From assembly GCA_044360285.1 (NCBI GenBank), contig JBIKKP010000026.1:1-22841 (forward strand): a stretch of DNA of 22,841 bases. Reading direction: 5' to 3'. Position numbers and translations under genes: made by a program. The stretch comes from UBA2645 sp044360285. GTDB lineage: Bacteria; Pseudomonadota; Alphaproteobacteria; Rickettsiales; UBA1997. Shown here piece after piece: positions 15,009-22,762 of this stretch (the stretch's first letter is position 1; each line of letters begins with the position of its first letter). Under the pieces are notes generated by a model. It had not been told where the DNA came from. It made no database searches and was given only the letters and a program-made list of their open reading frames with translations.

Positions 15009-15896
15009 ATGGCCAATTTAAAAACGCTTAAAACCAGAATTAAGTCGGTAAAATCGACGCAAAAAATGACCAAAGCCATGAAGATGGTTGCTGCTTCGCG
15101 CCTCAAGCGCGCTAAGCATTTGGTTGAATCTTCGCGTCCTTTTGCCGAAAGAATTCAAGAAGCCGTTTCTTCTTTGGCCTCAAACGTTTCAACGCGCGAT
15201 AATTTCAAAGAAAACTTCCCACTTCTTACCGGAAAAGGTAGCGATAAAACTCACCTGATTTTAATTTTCTCTTCCGATCGCGGACTTTGCGGCGGGCTTA
15301 ATAGCGCAACCGTAAAATTTGCCAAAACTCACATAAATTCGCTGATCCAAAAAGGTCATGAAGTGAAAATTTTCTGTGTCGGTAAAAAGGCTTACGAACA
15401 GCTAAAATCAATTTACGCTAAGCAAATCATCAAAAGCTCTTTTGGCGTTTTCAAAGGCACTATCGAATATAAAACCGCACAATTGCTTGCTGATGAATTA
15501 GTCGAACTTTTTAACAAAAATGAGTTCGATGTTTGCGATGTAATCTACAGCAAATTCAAGTCAGCCATCGCCCAAGAGCAAATCTGCAAACAAATTATCC
15601 CGGCCCAAATTAGCACTGGGGGCAAGAAAGAAAACTTCTCTTCGCCAACTAACTATGAACCGGGCGAAGAAGAGGTTTTACAAAACCTTTTACCAAAAAA
15701 TATCGCCATACAAATCTACAACGAGATGCTTGAAAACAGCGCTTCTGAACAAGGCGCAAGAATGGCAGCAATGGAATCAGCCAGCAACAACGCCGGCAAA
15801 ATGATCAAAAATTTGACATTGGTTTACAACCGCACACGCCAAGCAAACATCACTAAAGAGTTGATCGACATTATCTCTGGCGCCAACGCCGTCTAG
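15009..15896 (+). CDS. atpG: ATP synthase F1 gamma subunit
   Basis: The central rotor shaft of F1. The N-terminal helix MANLKTLKTRIKSVKSTQKMTKAMKMVAASRLKRA pattern (key run KTRIKSVKSTQKMTKAM) and the C-terminal helix EQGARMAAMESASNNAGKMI with TLVYNRTRQANITKEL are both strongly conserved family marks; the Rossmann-like centre holds ILIFSSDRGLCGGLN. At 295 residues it is full length. In alphaproteobacteria the next genes should be atpD and atpC; instead the TAG stop is followed with no spacing at all by the truB start, so the operon is broken here. Confidence 0.97.
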   Translation: MANLKTLKTRIKSVKSTQKMTKAMKMVAASRLKRAKHLVESSRPFAERIQEAVSSLASNVSTRDNFKENFPLLTGKGSDKTHLILIFSSDRGLCGGLNSATVKFAKTHINSLIQKGHEVKIFCVGKKAYEQLKSIYAKQIIKSSFGVFKGTIEYKTAQLLADELVELFNKNEFDVCDVIYSKFKSAIAQEQICKQIIPAQISTGGKKENFSSPTNYEPGEEEVLQNLLPKNIAIQIYNEMLENSASEQGARMAAMESASNNAGKMIKNLTLVYNRTRQANITKELIDIISGANAV

Positions 15897-16604
15897 ATGC
15901 TGAAAGAAGTCGCAACTTGGATCAACCTCGACAAACCAGTTGGAATCTCTTCTGCTCGGGCGGTTGCAATTGTTAAAAGAATTACCGGTGCAAAAAAAGT
16001 TGGACATGGCGGAACACTTGATCCAGCCGCTGACGGCCTACTTCCAATTGCTCTAAATAAAGCCACAAAGACCGCCGAAAAATTAATGTCGGCACAAAAA
16101 AGATATTCTTTTTGTATAACTTTTGGCGAATTTCGCGACACCGACGACTCAGAAGGAGTTGTCATTGAATCAAGTGCAGCAAGGCCGCAAGCCAAAGATA
16201 TGATTTCCGTTTTTCCGTTTTTTGTTGGAAGGATTTCGCAAACTCCATCGCGTTTTTCAGCAATAAAAATCAACGGTCAGCGCGCTTACGACCTGGCCAG
16301 GCAAAATGTCGAATTCGAGGTTCCATCGCGCGAAGTTGAGATTTTTTCACTAAAATTAATCACTCTCAACGAAACCTTTGCCGAACTTGAGGCCGAATGC
16401 TCAAAAGGAACCTACATTCGCTCACTTGCGCGAGACTTATGTAAAAAAATGGAAGTTTGTGGCTATGTTTCCAAACTTACGCGATTGCAAGTTGGAAAAT
16501 TTTCTTATGACAAAAGAATTTCTCTTGACGCTTTAAAAGCGGTCCATACTTATGGCCCCCGTTTTCTAGATGACTCGCTGCTCTCGCTGCAGGATGTCTT
16601 GTGA
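15897..16604 (+). CDS. truB: tRNA pseudouridine-55 synthase, short form
   Basis: Isomerises U55 of the tRNA T-loop to pseudouridine. The catalytic Asp is D42 in KVGHGGTLDPAADGLLP; other marks are RFSAIKINGQRAYDLARQ (about 121-138) and CSKGTYIRSLARDLCKKM (about 175-192). At 235 residues it lacks the C-terminal PUA-like extension of many TruB proteins (about 300 residues in most proteobacteria), ending soon after the catalytic fold. No frameshift is visible and the core is complete, so it is probably active on tRNA with reduced contacts. It abuts atpG directly, which suggests translational coupling to ATP synthase expression. The truB-rpsO-pnp order downstream is the classical bacterial one. 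Confidence 0.95.
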   Translation: MLKEVATWINLDKPVGISSARAVAIVKRITGAKKVGHGGTLDPAADGLLPIALNKATKTAEKLMSAQKRYSFCITFGEFRDTDDSEGVVIESSAARPQAKDMISVFPFFVGRISQTPSRFSAIKINGQRAYDLARQNVEFEVPSREVEIFSLKLITLNETFAELEAECSKGTYIRSLARDLCKKMEVCGYVSKLTRLQVGKFSYDKRISLDALKAVHTYGPRFLDDSLLSLQDVL

Positions 16605-16679
16605 ATTGAAGTTCGATAAGTTGATCAAAGATCATAAAAACTTTGCCTAAAATTTTTCTAAACTGACTTTCTTAAATCT

Positions 16680-16730
16680 ATTTAAGTCGCGCTTTTAAGC
16701 GTCTAGCTGCTTGGCTGTCGCCACTTAAAT
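16680..16730 (+). promoter_or_regulatory. Structured rpsO leader, candidate S15 autoregulatory site
   Basis: In the 151-base gap before rpsO, ATTTAAGT (16680-16687) and ACTTAAAT (16723-16730) close a domain that contains a small hairpin CGCTT/AAGCG (16690-16701) and a second possible AGC/GCT hairpin, so it can fold as a three-way junction 25 bases upstream of the start. Ribosomal protein S15 is known to repress its own mRNA through such leaders in several bacteria. Structure and binding are inferred. Confidence 0.4.
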
Positions 16731-16755
16731 AATCCTCAACCAAACTTTGTAAAAA

Positions 16756-17025
16756 ATGTCTCTGACTAAAAAATCAACAAAAGACCTCGTTTCAGAATTC
16801 GCTCAAGGCAAGACAGATACTGGCTCTCCTGAAGTACAATGCGCCCTTATCACCAAACAAATCGATAACCTAACCGAACACTTAAAAATCCACAGAGGTG
16901 ACTTTTCATCAAAAAGAGGTCTGCTTATTTTGGTTAGCAAAAGAAGAAAATTGCTTAACTACCTGAAAGACCAAGACCCTAAGCGCTATGAAGCTCTTAT
17001 CAAAAAACTCGAAATCCGCAAATAG
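16756..17025 (+). CDS. rpsO: 30S ribosomal protein S15
   Basis: Small-subunit protein that binds the 16S rRNA central domain three-way junction and helps form the inter-subunit bridge. Length (89 residues) is exactly typical. The diagnostic run TDTGSPEVQCALITKQIDNLTEHLKIH (key TGSPEVQCALIT, about 21-33) and RGLLILVSKRRKLLNYLK (about 54-71) are present. It lies between truB and pnp in the conserved order, 41 bases upstream of pnp with no terminator between, so the two are probably co-transcribed. Confidence 0.98.
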   Translation: MSLTKKSTKDLVSEFAQGKTDTGSPEVQCALITKQIDNLTEHLKIHRGDFSSKRGLLILVSKRRKLLNYLKDQDPKRYEALIKKLEIRK

Positions 17026-17066
17026 CCTCTAAAATTTAACTAACCTATCAATCAAAAGCTGTAAAC

Positions 17067-19478
17067 ATGTTCAACGTTGTAAAAAAAGAAATTAACTGGA
17101 ACGGAAAAATCCTTTCCCTCGAAACTGGCAAGATCGCCCGCCAAGCAAATTCAGTTGTCGTAAAATACGGCAACACTACTTTGCTTTGTGCCGTGACTGT
17201 TGCAAACAAAGCTGCTGAAGGTGCCGACTTTTTCCCACTAACCGTACACTACATCGAAAAATCTTACGCTGCCGGAAAAATTCCTGGCGGATTTTTCAAG
17301 CGCGAAGCCAAACCAACTGATGCCGCAACTCTTACTTCACGTTTGATTGATCGTCCAATTCGTCCACTTTTTCCATCAAACTTCTATAACGAAGTTAACG
17401 TTGTGTGCACTACACTTTCATACGATGCAACCCACACTCCAGACATCGCCGCTTTAATTGGCGCGTCTGCAGCTTTGGCAATTTCTGAAGCTCCATTCCT
17501 TGAGCCAGTTGCTGCTGCTCGTGTTGGTTTAATTGACGGACAATTTGTTCTCAATCCAAGCGCAGAAGAAGTAAAACTTGGAACCTTGGACCTTGTAGTT
17601 GCCGGAACGCAAAGCTCTGTTTTGATGGTTGAATCAGAAGCAAAAGAGCTTTCTGAAGCTCAAATGCTTGATGCCGTAAATTTCGGCCACAATGCTTTCC
17701 AGCCAATCATCGAAATGATTAAAGAATTCGCTGCTGAAGCCGGTAGAAAAAAACTTGAAATTGCTGCTGACAACAACTCAGCGCTTAAAGCTGACATCAC
17801 TAACTTCATCGGTGATCGTCTAATCGCAGCTTACAAAGAAAGAGAAAAACAAGTTCGTGTTGCAAAGCTTGATCAAATCTCTTCTGACGTAAAAGAAAAA
17901 TTCCTCAACGAAGAAGCTGGCATCAACGCCAATAAGCTTAAATCAATCTTCAAAACTCTTTCCGCTGAAATCGTTCGTAACGACGTATTAAAACACGGCC
18001 TCAGAATCGATGGACGCAGAACTGACGAAATCCGTCAAATCTCTATCGAAACTGGATTATTGCCACAAGTTCACGGCTCTGCTTTGTTCACTCGCGGCGA
18101 AACTCAAGCTTTGGTTATCGCAACCCTTGGCGCTGGCAAAGACAAGCAATTGATCGAAAATCTTGACCCAGGAATGTATGAAGAATCTTTCATGCTTCAC
18201 TACAATTTCCCTCCTTACTGCGTTGGTGAAACTGGTAAAATGGGCTCTCCAGGACGTCGTGAAATTGGTCATGGAAAATTAGCTTGGCGCGCTATCAGCC
18301 CGATATTCCCGGCTGCTTCTGAAAGCTTTTCTTACACAACTCGCGTAGTTTCTGAAATCACCGAATCAAACGGTTCTTCTTCAATGGCAACTGTTTGCGG
18401 AACTTCTCTAGCTCTTATGGACGCTGGTGTACCAATCAAAGCTCCAGTTTCTGGTATTGCGATGGGTCTAATCAAAGAAGGTGAAAATTACGTCATCTTG
18501 TCTGACATCATGGGCGACGAAGATCATTTGGGCGATATGGACTTCAAAGTAGCTGGAACCAAAGACGGTATCACTGCTTTACAAATGGATATCAAAATCA
18601 ACGGCATCAGCGCTGCAATCATGCAACGCGCCCTTGAGCAAGCTAACGCTGGCAGACTTCACATTCTTGGAAAAATGGATGAAGTAATGTCTCTTCCTAG
18701 AACCGAGCTTAACGGCAACGTTCCAAAAGTTGAAACTATCACCATTCCTCAAAAGAAAATTCGCGAAGTAATTGGCTCACGCGGTGCAGTAATTAAAGAA
18801 ATCTGCGCAGTTTCTGGTGCTAGCGTCGATATCGAAGATTCTGGTGTCGTCAAAATCTCTTCAAGCAGCGGCGATTCTATCAAGAAAGCTCTTGCGATGA
18901 TTAAAGAAATCACTTTCGAACCAGAAATTGGCGACATCTACGAAGGTCCAGTAGTAAAAGTAATTGACGCTGGTGCTTTCGTGAGCATTTCAAATAACCG
19001 CGATGGCTTCATTCACATTTCTGAATTGGCTGAATATCGCGTTGATTTCGTTGAAGACGTAATCAACGAAGGTGACATCGTTAAAGTAAAAGTTATCGGC
19101 TTCGACAAAAAAGGTCGTCCAAAACTAAGCTACCGTTGTGTTGATCAAGTAACTGGTGAAGATATTTCTGATCGCTTGCCAAACAAACCACAAATGATTG
19201 ACGAAAGAGAATCTGGTGGACGCGGAGATCGTGATGATCGCCGTGGCGGTGGACGTGATCGCGATGACAGACGCGGTGGTGGTGGACGTGATCGCGGAGA
19301 TCGTGATGACAGACGTGGTGGCGGAGATCGCGACCGTGATCGTGATGATCGCCGTGGCGGTGGACGTGATCGTGACCGCGATCGTGATGATAGACGTGGT
19401 GGCGGAGATCGCGACCGTGACGATCGTCGCGGTGGTGGTGAAGAAGCCCCGAAAAAACGTCGTGGATTTTTTGGTTAA
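17067..19478 (+). CDS. pnp: Polyribonucleotide nucleotidyltransferase with an Arg/Asp/Gly repeat tail
   Basis: PNPase degrades RNA 3' to 5' using phosphate and is a core of RNA turnover. Two RNase PH domains span about 1-225 and 305-540; the second holds FTRGETQALV (341-350), SPGRREIGHG (394-403) and the catalytic acidic GDMDFKVAG (489-497). A KH domain follows (about 555-615, GxxG as GSRG at 570-573), then an S1 domain (about 623-690). All four are standard and end near residue 700. Unlike usual ~700-residue PNPases, the chain continues to 803 with a tail from about 715 made of imperfect DRDDRRGGG repeats, ending APKKRRGFFG. The tail is charged, low in complexity and likely disordered and RNA-binding or a partner dock. 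A strong terminator follows. Confidence 0.97.
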   Translation: MFNVVKKEINWNGKILSLETGKIARQANSVVVKYGNTTLLCAVTVANKAAEGADFFPLTVHYIEKSYAAGKIPGGFFKREAKPTDAATLTSRLIDRPIRPLFPSNFYNEVNVVCTTLSYDATHTPDIAALIGASAALAISEAPFLEPVAAARVGLIDGQFVLNPSAEEVKLGTLDLVVAGTQSSVLMVESEAKELSEAQMLDAVNFGHNAFQPIIEMIKEFAAEAGRKKLEIAADNNSALKADITNFIGDRLIAAYKEREKQVRVAKLDQISSDVKEKFLNEEAGINANKLKSIFKTLSAEIVRNDVLKHGLRIDGRRTDEIRQISIETGLLPQVHGSALFTRGETQALVIATLGAGKDKQLIENLDPGMYEESFMLHYNFPPYCVGETGKMGSPGRREIGHGKLAWRAISPIFPAASESFSYTTRVVSEITESNGSSSMATVCGTSLALMDAGVPIKAPVSGIAMGLIKEGENYVILSDIMGDEDHLGDMDFKVAGTKDGITALQMDIKINGISAAIMQRALEQANAGRLHILGKMDEVMSLPRTELNGNVPKVETITIPQKKIREVIGSRGAVIKEICAVSGASVDIEDSGVVKISSSSGDSIKKALAMIKEITFEPEIGDIYEGPVVKVIDAGAFVSISNNRDGFIHISELAEYRVDFVEDVINEGDIVKVKVIGFDKKGRPKLSYRCVDQVTGEDISDRLPNKPQMIDERESGGRGDRDDRRGGGRDRDDRRGGGGRDRGDRDDRRGGGDRDRDRDDRRGGGRDRDRDRDDRRGGGDRDRDDRRGGGEEAPKKRRGFFG
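19215..19445 (+). repeat. In-frame tandem repeat coding the PNPase tail
   Basis: About seven imperfect units with the core cgtgatgatcgccgtggcgg or cgtgatgacagacgtggtgg encode repeats of DRDDRRGGG with D/R spacer residues of variable number. Spacers differ by multiples of two residues (RD), as expected from slippage or unequal recombination that keeps frame. Confidence 0.85.
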
Positions 19479-19495
19479 GATTTAAACAAAATACC

Positions 19496-19531
19496 AAGCG
19501 GGCCTTTGAAATTCGAAGGCCCGCTTTTTTT
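19496..19531 (+). terminator. Rho-independent terminator of pnp
   Basis: AAGCGGGCCTT (19496-19506) and AAGGCCCGCTT (19516-19526) form a perfect GC-rich 11-bp stem with a short loop, followed by a run of T to 19531. It begins 18 bases after the pnp stop and separates the ribosomal/PNPase operon from bolA. Confidence 0.95.
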
Positions 19532-19553
19532 ATTTGAGCAAATTTCAAAACCG

Positions 19554-19784
19554 ATGCCAATTTCTCGAGAAAATCTAGAAAAAATTTTACGCGAAAATTT
19601 CCCACAAGCACAGATTGAAATTACTGATCTTGCCGGCGATAACGACCATTACAGCCTAAAAATTGTCGATAAAATTTTTGACAAAAAAAGCCGCGTGCAA
19701 CAGCATCAAATGGTCAATAAAGCTCTAAGTGGCTTACTTGGAACAACGCTGCACGCCCTACAAATCAATACTTCTGCAAACTAA
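19554..19784 (+). CDS. BolA-family protein
   Basis: Small (76-residue) BolA/IbaG-type protein. The KH-like fold is visible as an N-terminal helix (ENLEKILRENFPQAQ), the strand IEITDLAGDNDHYSLKIV and the family signature RVQQHQMVNKAL with conserved H51; H32 in NDHYS is the second candidate ligand. BolA proteins bind a [2Fe-2S] cluster together with monothiol glutaredoxins and act in Fe-S trafficking or iron sensing. I chose the ATG at 19554; an in-frame TTG at 19506 lies inside the pnp terminator and is unlikely. The stop shares one base with the grxD start, and the neighbour is exactly the known partner. Confidence 0.92.
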   Translation: MPISRENLEKILRENFPQAQIEITDLAGDNDHYSLKIVDKIFDKKSRVQQHQMVNKALSGLLGTTLHALQINTSAN

Positions 19785-20104
19785 TGAGCACTCTTGATAA
19801 AATCAGCCAAACCATTTCTAGCAACAACGTTGTTCTTTACATGAAGGGCAGCAAAGACATGCCACAATGCGGATTTTCTGCCGCTGTATCGCATGTTTTA
19901 AAAACTCTTGGCGTTGATTTTCTTGATATTGACGTGCTACGCGATCCAGAAATTCGTCAAGGCATCAAAGAATTTTCTGATTGGCCAACAATTCCACAGC
20001 TTTACGTTAAAGGCGAATTTGTTGGCGGCTGCGATATTGTGAAAGAAATGTTTCAAAGCGGCGAACTACAAGAATTCCTAAAAGAAAAAGGTGTTATCAA
20101 ATAA
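19784..20104 (+). CDS. grxD: Monothiol CGFS glutaredoxin (Grx4 type)
   Basis: 106-residue monothiol glutaredoxin with the class II active site CGFS (C29-G-F-S32) in KDMPQCGFSAAVSHVL. The glutathione-binding WPTIPQLYVKGEFVGGCDIV segment (about 67-86) is complete. These proteins hold a [2Fe-2S] cluster with glutathione, pass it to apo-proteins, and form heterodimers with BolA. It is joined to bolA and bioB by one-base TAATG overlaps on both sides, so the three are translated as a unit. The context suggests cluster delivery or repair for biotin synthase. Confidence 0.96.
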   Translation: MSTLDKISQTISSNNVVLYMKGSKDMPQCGFSAAVSHVLKTLGVDFLDIDVLRDPEIRQGIKEFSDWPTIPQLYVKGEFVGGCDIVKEMFQSGELQEFLKEKGVIK

Positions 20105-21114
20105 TGTTGCAACAAGTCGAAATCGAAAAAAATCTTGAAACGGAATTAGAGCATACTGCCCACAGCAGTAAGCTTCGAAACGATTGGAAGATTGAAGAAA
20201 TTTTGGCATTTTTTGCCCTGCCCTTTAATGATCTCATCTTCAAAGCTGCAGAAATTCATCGCCAAAATCACAACCCAAATGCCGTGCAAATCAGCACGCT
20301 GCTCAGCATCAAAACCGGCTCTTGTCCAGAAAATTGCAAATATTGTCCGCAATCAGCGCACTACAATACCGGCTTAGAAAAATCTGCGCTGATGGATGTT
20401 GCAAAAATTTTGGAAGCCGCAAATCAAGCGAAAGAAGCAGGCGCTTCAAGGTTTTGTATGGGTGCCGCTTGGAGAAGTTTGCATGATCGCGATGTTGAAA
20501 ATATCTGCAAAATCGTCGACGAAGTCAAAAAAACTGGCCTGGAAACTTGCATGACTTTGGGAATGCTAACCGACTCGCAAAGCAAGCGCCTCAAAGAGGC
20601 AGGGCTTGATTACTACAATCACAATATCGACTCCTCGCCAGAATTTTACTCAGAAATTATCTCAACAAGAAATTTTGAAGATCGCCTCAACACACTTAAA
20701 AACGTGCGCGAAGCTGGTTTAAATGTTTGCTCAGGCGGAATTGTTGGTATGGGCGAGAGCCGCGAGGACCGCGCTAAAATGCTCATCGTGCTCGCTAATT
20801 TGCCGCAGCAACCGCAATCAGTTCCAATCAACATGTTGGTAAAAGTGAAAGGAACGCCGCTGGAAAATGTTGAAAATCTTGATGAATTTGAATTCATCCG
20901 CACCATCGCTGTGGCAAGAATTATGATGCCACAAGCTGCTGTGCGCCTATCTGCGGGCCGCGAAACTATGAATGAACAAACGCAAGCTTTGTGTTTCTTA
21001 GCTGGCGCAAATTCAATTTTTTACGGCGAGAAATTGCTCACCACTTCTAACCCAGAAATGGAGCGCGACCGCAATCTTTTCGACAAGCTCGGAATCAATA
21101 AGAACGACGCTTAA
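20104..21114 (+). CDS. bioB: Biotin synthase
   Basis: Radical SAM enzyme that inserts sulfur into dethiobiotin, the last step of biotin synthesis. The [4Fe-4S] cysteines are C74, C78 and C81 in SCPENCKYCPQS. Other marks are SRFCMGAAWR (about 115-124), YNHNIDSSPEFY (about 174-185), CSGGIVGMGES (about 212-222) and AVRLSAGRETM (about 279-289), the last holding the Arg ligand of the auxiliary [2Fe-2S] cluster. At 336 residues it is full length, with a slightly extended N-terminus of about 25 residues before RNDW. No other bio gene is present, so dethiobiotin must come from genes elsewhere or from the host or medium. Confidence 0.97.
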   Translation: MLQQVEIEKNLETELEHTAHSSKLRNDWKIEEILAFFALPFNDLIFKAAEIHRQNHNPNAVQISTLLSIKTGSCPENCKYCPQSAHYNTGLEKSALMDVAKILEAANQAKEAGASRFCMGAAWRSLHDRDVENICKIVDEVKKTGLETCMTLGMLTDSQSKRLKEAGLDYYNHNIDSSPEFYSEIISTRNFEDRLNTLKNVREAGLNVCSGGIVGMGESREDRAKMLIVLANLPQQPQSVPINMLVKVKGTPLENVENLDEFEFIRTIAVARIMMPQAAVRLSAGRETMNEQTQALCFLAGANSIFYGEKLLTTSNPEMERDRNLFDKLGINKNDA

Positions 21115-21135
21115 AACAACAAACAGAGAGAAAAA

Positions 21136-21600
21136 ATGTCAAAATACGAAGAAAAACTTTCATCACTTGGAATCACCCTGCCAACCCCAGCCGCACCAGT
21201 TGCCAACTATGTCGGCTTTGTAAAATCAGGCAATCAAGTTTTTATTTCAGGCCAACTACCGCTTGAAGCCGGCAAGTTGCAATTTATTGGAAAAGTTGGC
21301 TCAGAAATTTCTGCTGAAGATGCCAAAAAAGCTGCCCGCCTTTGCGCCATCAACATTATCGCTCAATTGAAAGTTGCTACTGATGGCAACTTGGATCGCG
21401 TTGTGCGTTGCATTAAACTAGGAATTTTTGTCAATGGCGAAGCAAATTTCAAAGATCATCCCGCAGTTGCTAATGGCGCTTCGGATTTGATTGCCGAAGT
21501 TTTTGGCGATGCCGGAAAACACGCGCGCGCCGCAGTTGGATCTGGCTCACTTCCTTTTGGAGTTGCCGTTGAAGTTGATGCGATTTTTGAAATAAAATAA
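21136..21600 (+). CDS. RidA-family (YjgF/UK114) reactive-intermediate deaminase
   Basis: 154-residue RidA-family protein of the longer subgroup starting KYEEKLSSLGITLP. The typical strand ANYVGFVKSGNQVFISGQLPL and the C-terminal HARAAVGSGSLPFGVAVEVDAIFEI, including the substrate-carboxylate Arg (R131), are present. RidA proteins hydrolyse reactive 2-aminoacrylate and related enamine/imine products of PLP enzymes such as threonine/serine dehydratase; a dehydratase of that type is encoded at 3728-4657 in this window. Members of this subgroup are not all shown to have that activity. It is 21 bases after bioB with an AGAGAG Shine-Dalgarno-like site, likely in the same transcript. Confidence 0.9.
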   Translation: MSKYEEKLSSLGITLPTPAAPVANYVGFVKSGNQVFISGQLPLEAGKLQFIGKVGSEISAEDAKKAARLCAINIIAQLKVATDGNLDRVVRCIKLGIFVNGEANFKDHPAVANGASDLIAEVFGDAGKHARAAVGSGSLPFGVAVEVDAIFEIK

Positions 21601-21604
21601 GCAC

Positions 21605-22762
21605 ATGTCTGCGCCTAGTTACACAGAACTTTCAGCGCTTAATAGCCGTCAAATAGCAAGATCTTTACTTGATGGAAAAGATTTAACTGATGCGAGCTTT
21701 TATCCCGAACATTTCGATTGGTATTGGCAAGCCGCCTATGGCTTATCTACAGCTTTTTCTCCGTCAGAAGGAGAAAACAGACTTTTTACCAGAGCGCCGC
21801 TTGATTGCTTTGATCCATCTTCTGCTCCAATTCCTCCCGAAGCAATTTTCAACATTGCCAGCATAAGCAAACCTATCACCGCAGCAACAATTCTGCGCAT
21901 GATCGAAGATAAAAGATATTCAGCATATTTCCCTGCTGCACTCGAAACAAAATTATCGCATTTTTATGAAATGCTTGAGAGCCGATACCCAGAATCCAGC
22001 TATGTCAGAACTAGGTTGCGCGGCGAAAATCCAGAAATTTCTCTAAAAGATTTAATTCTGCACGCATCGGGAATTGGCGATTTTGACATCGCAAAATATG
22101 GCCAAAGTTTCCGCTTCGAAACACCGGAAAATCTGGCCAAACCAGGCGATGGAAAACATCTCGAGCCAGAAAGGCGTGATGGAAAATATGGCGAATATAA
22201 GTATAGCGACATCGGCTATGAATTGCTTGGAATGGTGATTTCGGCAATTGCAACAGATCTTGCCCGCAAAACCAGCAGCGGAGATGTTGTTACTTGCGGC
22301 GCGGTGATGAGAGATTTGGTTGTCGACCGACTTGAGTTGGAGCACACATTCACTCCCGATGAAATGGGATTTGATGCAGATGGCAGAGTTGCGGTTGTTG
22401 GCCGCCCAGAACAAATAATCGCCCGCGGTTATGATTGCCAATATACCGGCAACAACTTGATTGAGTCAAAAGTGTTTCGACGCTGCATTTCTGCTTCGGC
22501 GCTTTATTCAAATCCAAGCGATATTTGTACGTTTGCCAAAAGAACTTTCAGCGGAAAAACTTATGCCGAAGGCGGCTTATTTGACAGGCCCGAGACAATT
22601 GAGATGCAAAACAAATTTACTGTCGTTTGTAGTTACGAAGACGTGAGGGATGAAAGCAGAGAAGTAGTTGGCAGAAGGCCAAAGGTGACTCCTGGCTTAG
22701 GAAATGATAAATACACCCCAATAACGCTTAAGCAACCCCAACTCGATTCAAGCAAATCCTAG
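21605..22762 (+). CDS. Serine hydrolase of the class C beta-lactamase/DD-peptidase fold, possibly C-terminally shortened
   Basis: 385 residues. The nucleophile motif SxxK is S86-I-S-K89 in FNIASISKPITAATIL, the usual LLxHxSGI motif appears as LILHASGIGDF (150-160), and the Tyr motif is Y200-S-D in YKYSDIGYELLGMVI, with Asp where most members have Asn. A SASALYSNPSDICTFAKRTFSG stretch (296-317) matches the GGLxSTxxDLxxF region. The chain ends at about the position where GLGW and the HTG/KTG third motif should follow; GLGN is visible at 364-367 but no third-motif box. There is no signal peptide, so it would be cytoplasmic. It may be truncated, degenerate or a family variant. Gene starts 4 bases after ridA. 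Confidence 0.72.
   Translation: MSAPSYTELSALNSRQIARSLLDGKDLTDASFYPEHFDWYWQAAYGLSTAFSPSEGENRLFTRAPLDCFDPSSAPIPPEAIFNIASISKPITAATILRMIEDKRYSAYFPAALETKLSHFYEMLESRYPESSYVRTRLRGENPEISLKDLILHASGIGDFDIAKYGQSFRFETPENLAKPGDGKHLEPERRDGKYGEYKYSDIGYELLGMVISAIATDLARKTSSGDVVTCGAVMRDLVVDRLELEHTFTPDEMGFDADGRVAVVGRPEQIIARGYDCQYTGNNLIESKVFRRCISASALYSNPSDICTFAKRTFSGKTYAEGGLFDRPETIEMQNKFTVVCSYEDVRDESREVVGRRPKVTPGLGNDKYTPITLKQPQLDSSKS

Noticed and set aside
19506..19553. TTG start giving a longer BolA
   Set aside because: The TTG lies inside the pnp terminator stem-loop, and the added residues fall outside the BolA fold.
19093..19611. Minus-strand His/Asp/Arg-rich frame opposite the PNPase tail
   Set aside because: It is a product of the repeat read on the other strand; the His-rich pattern is the reverse complement of GATCGT units.
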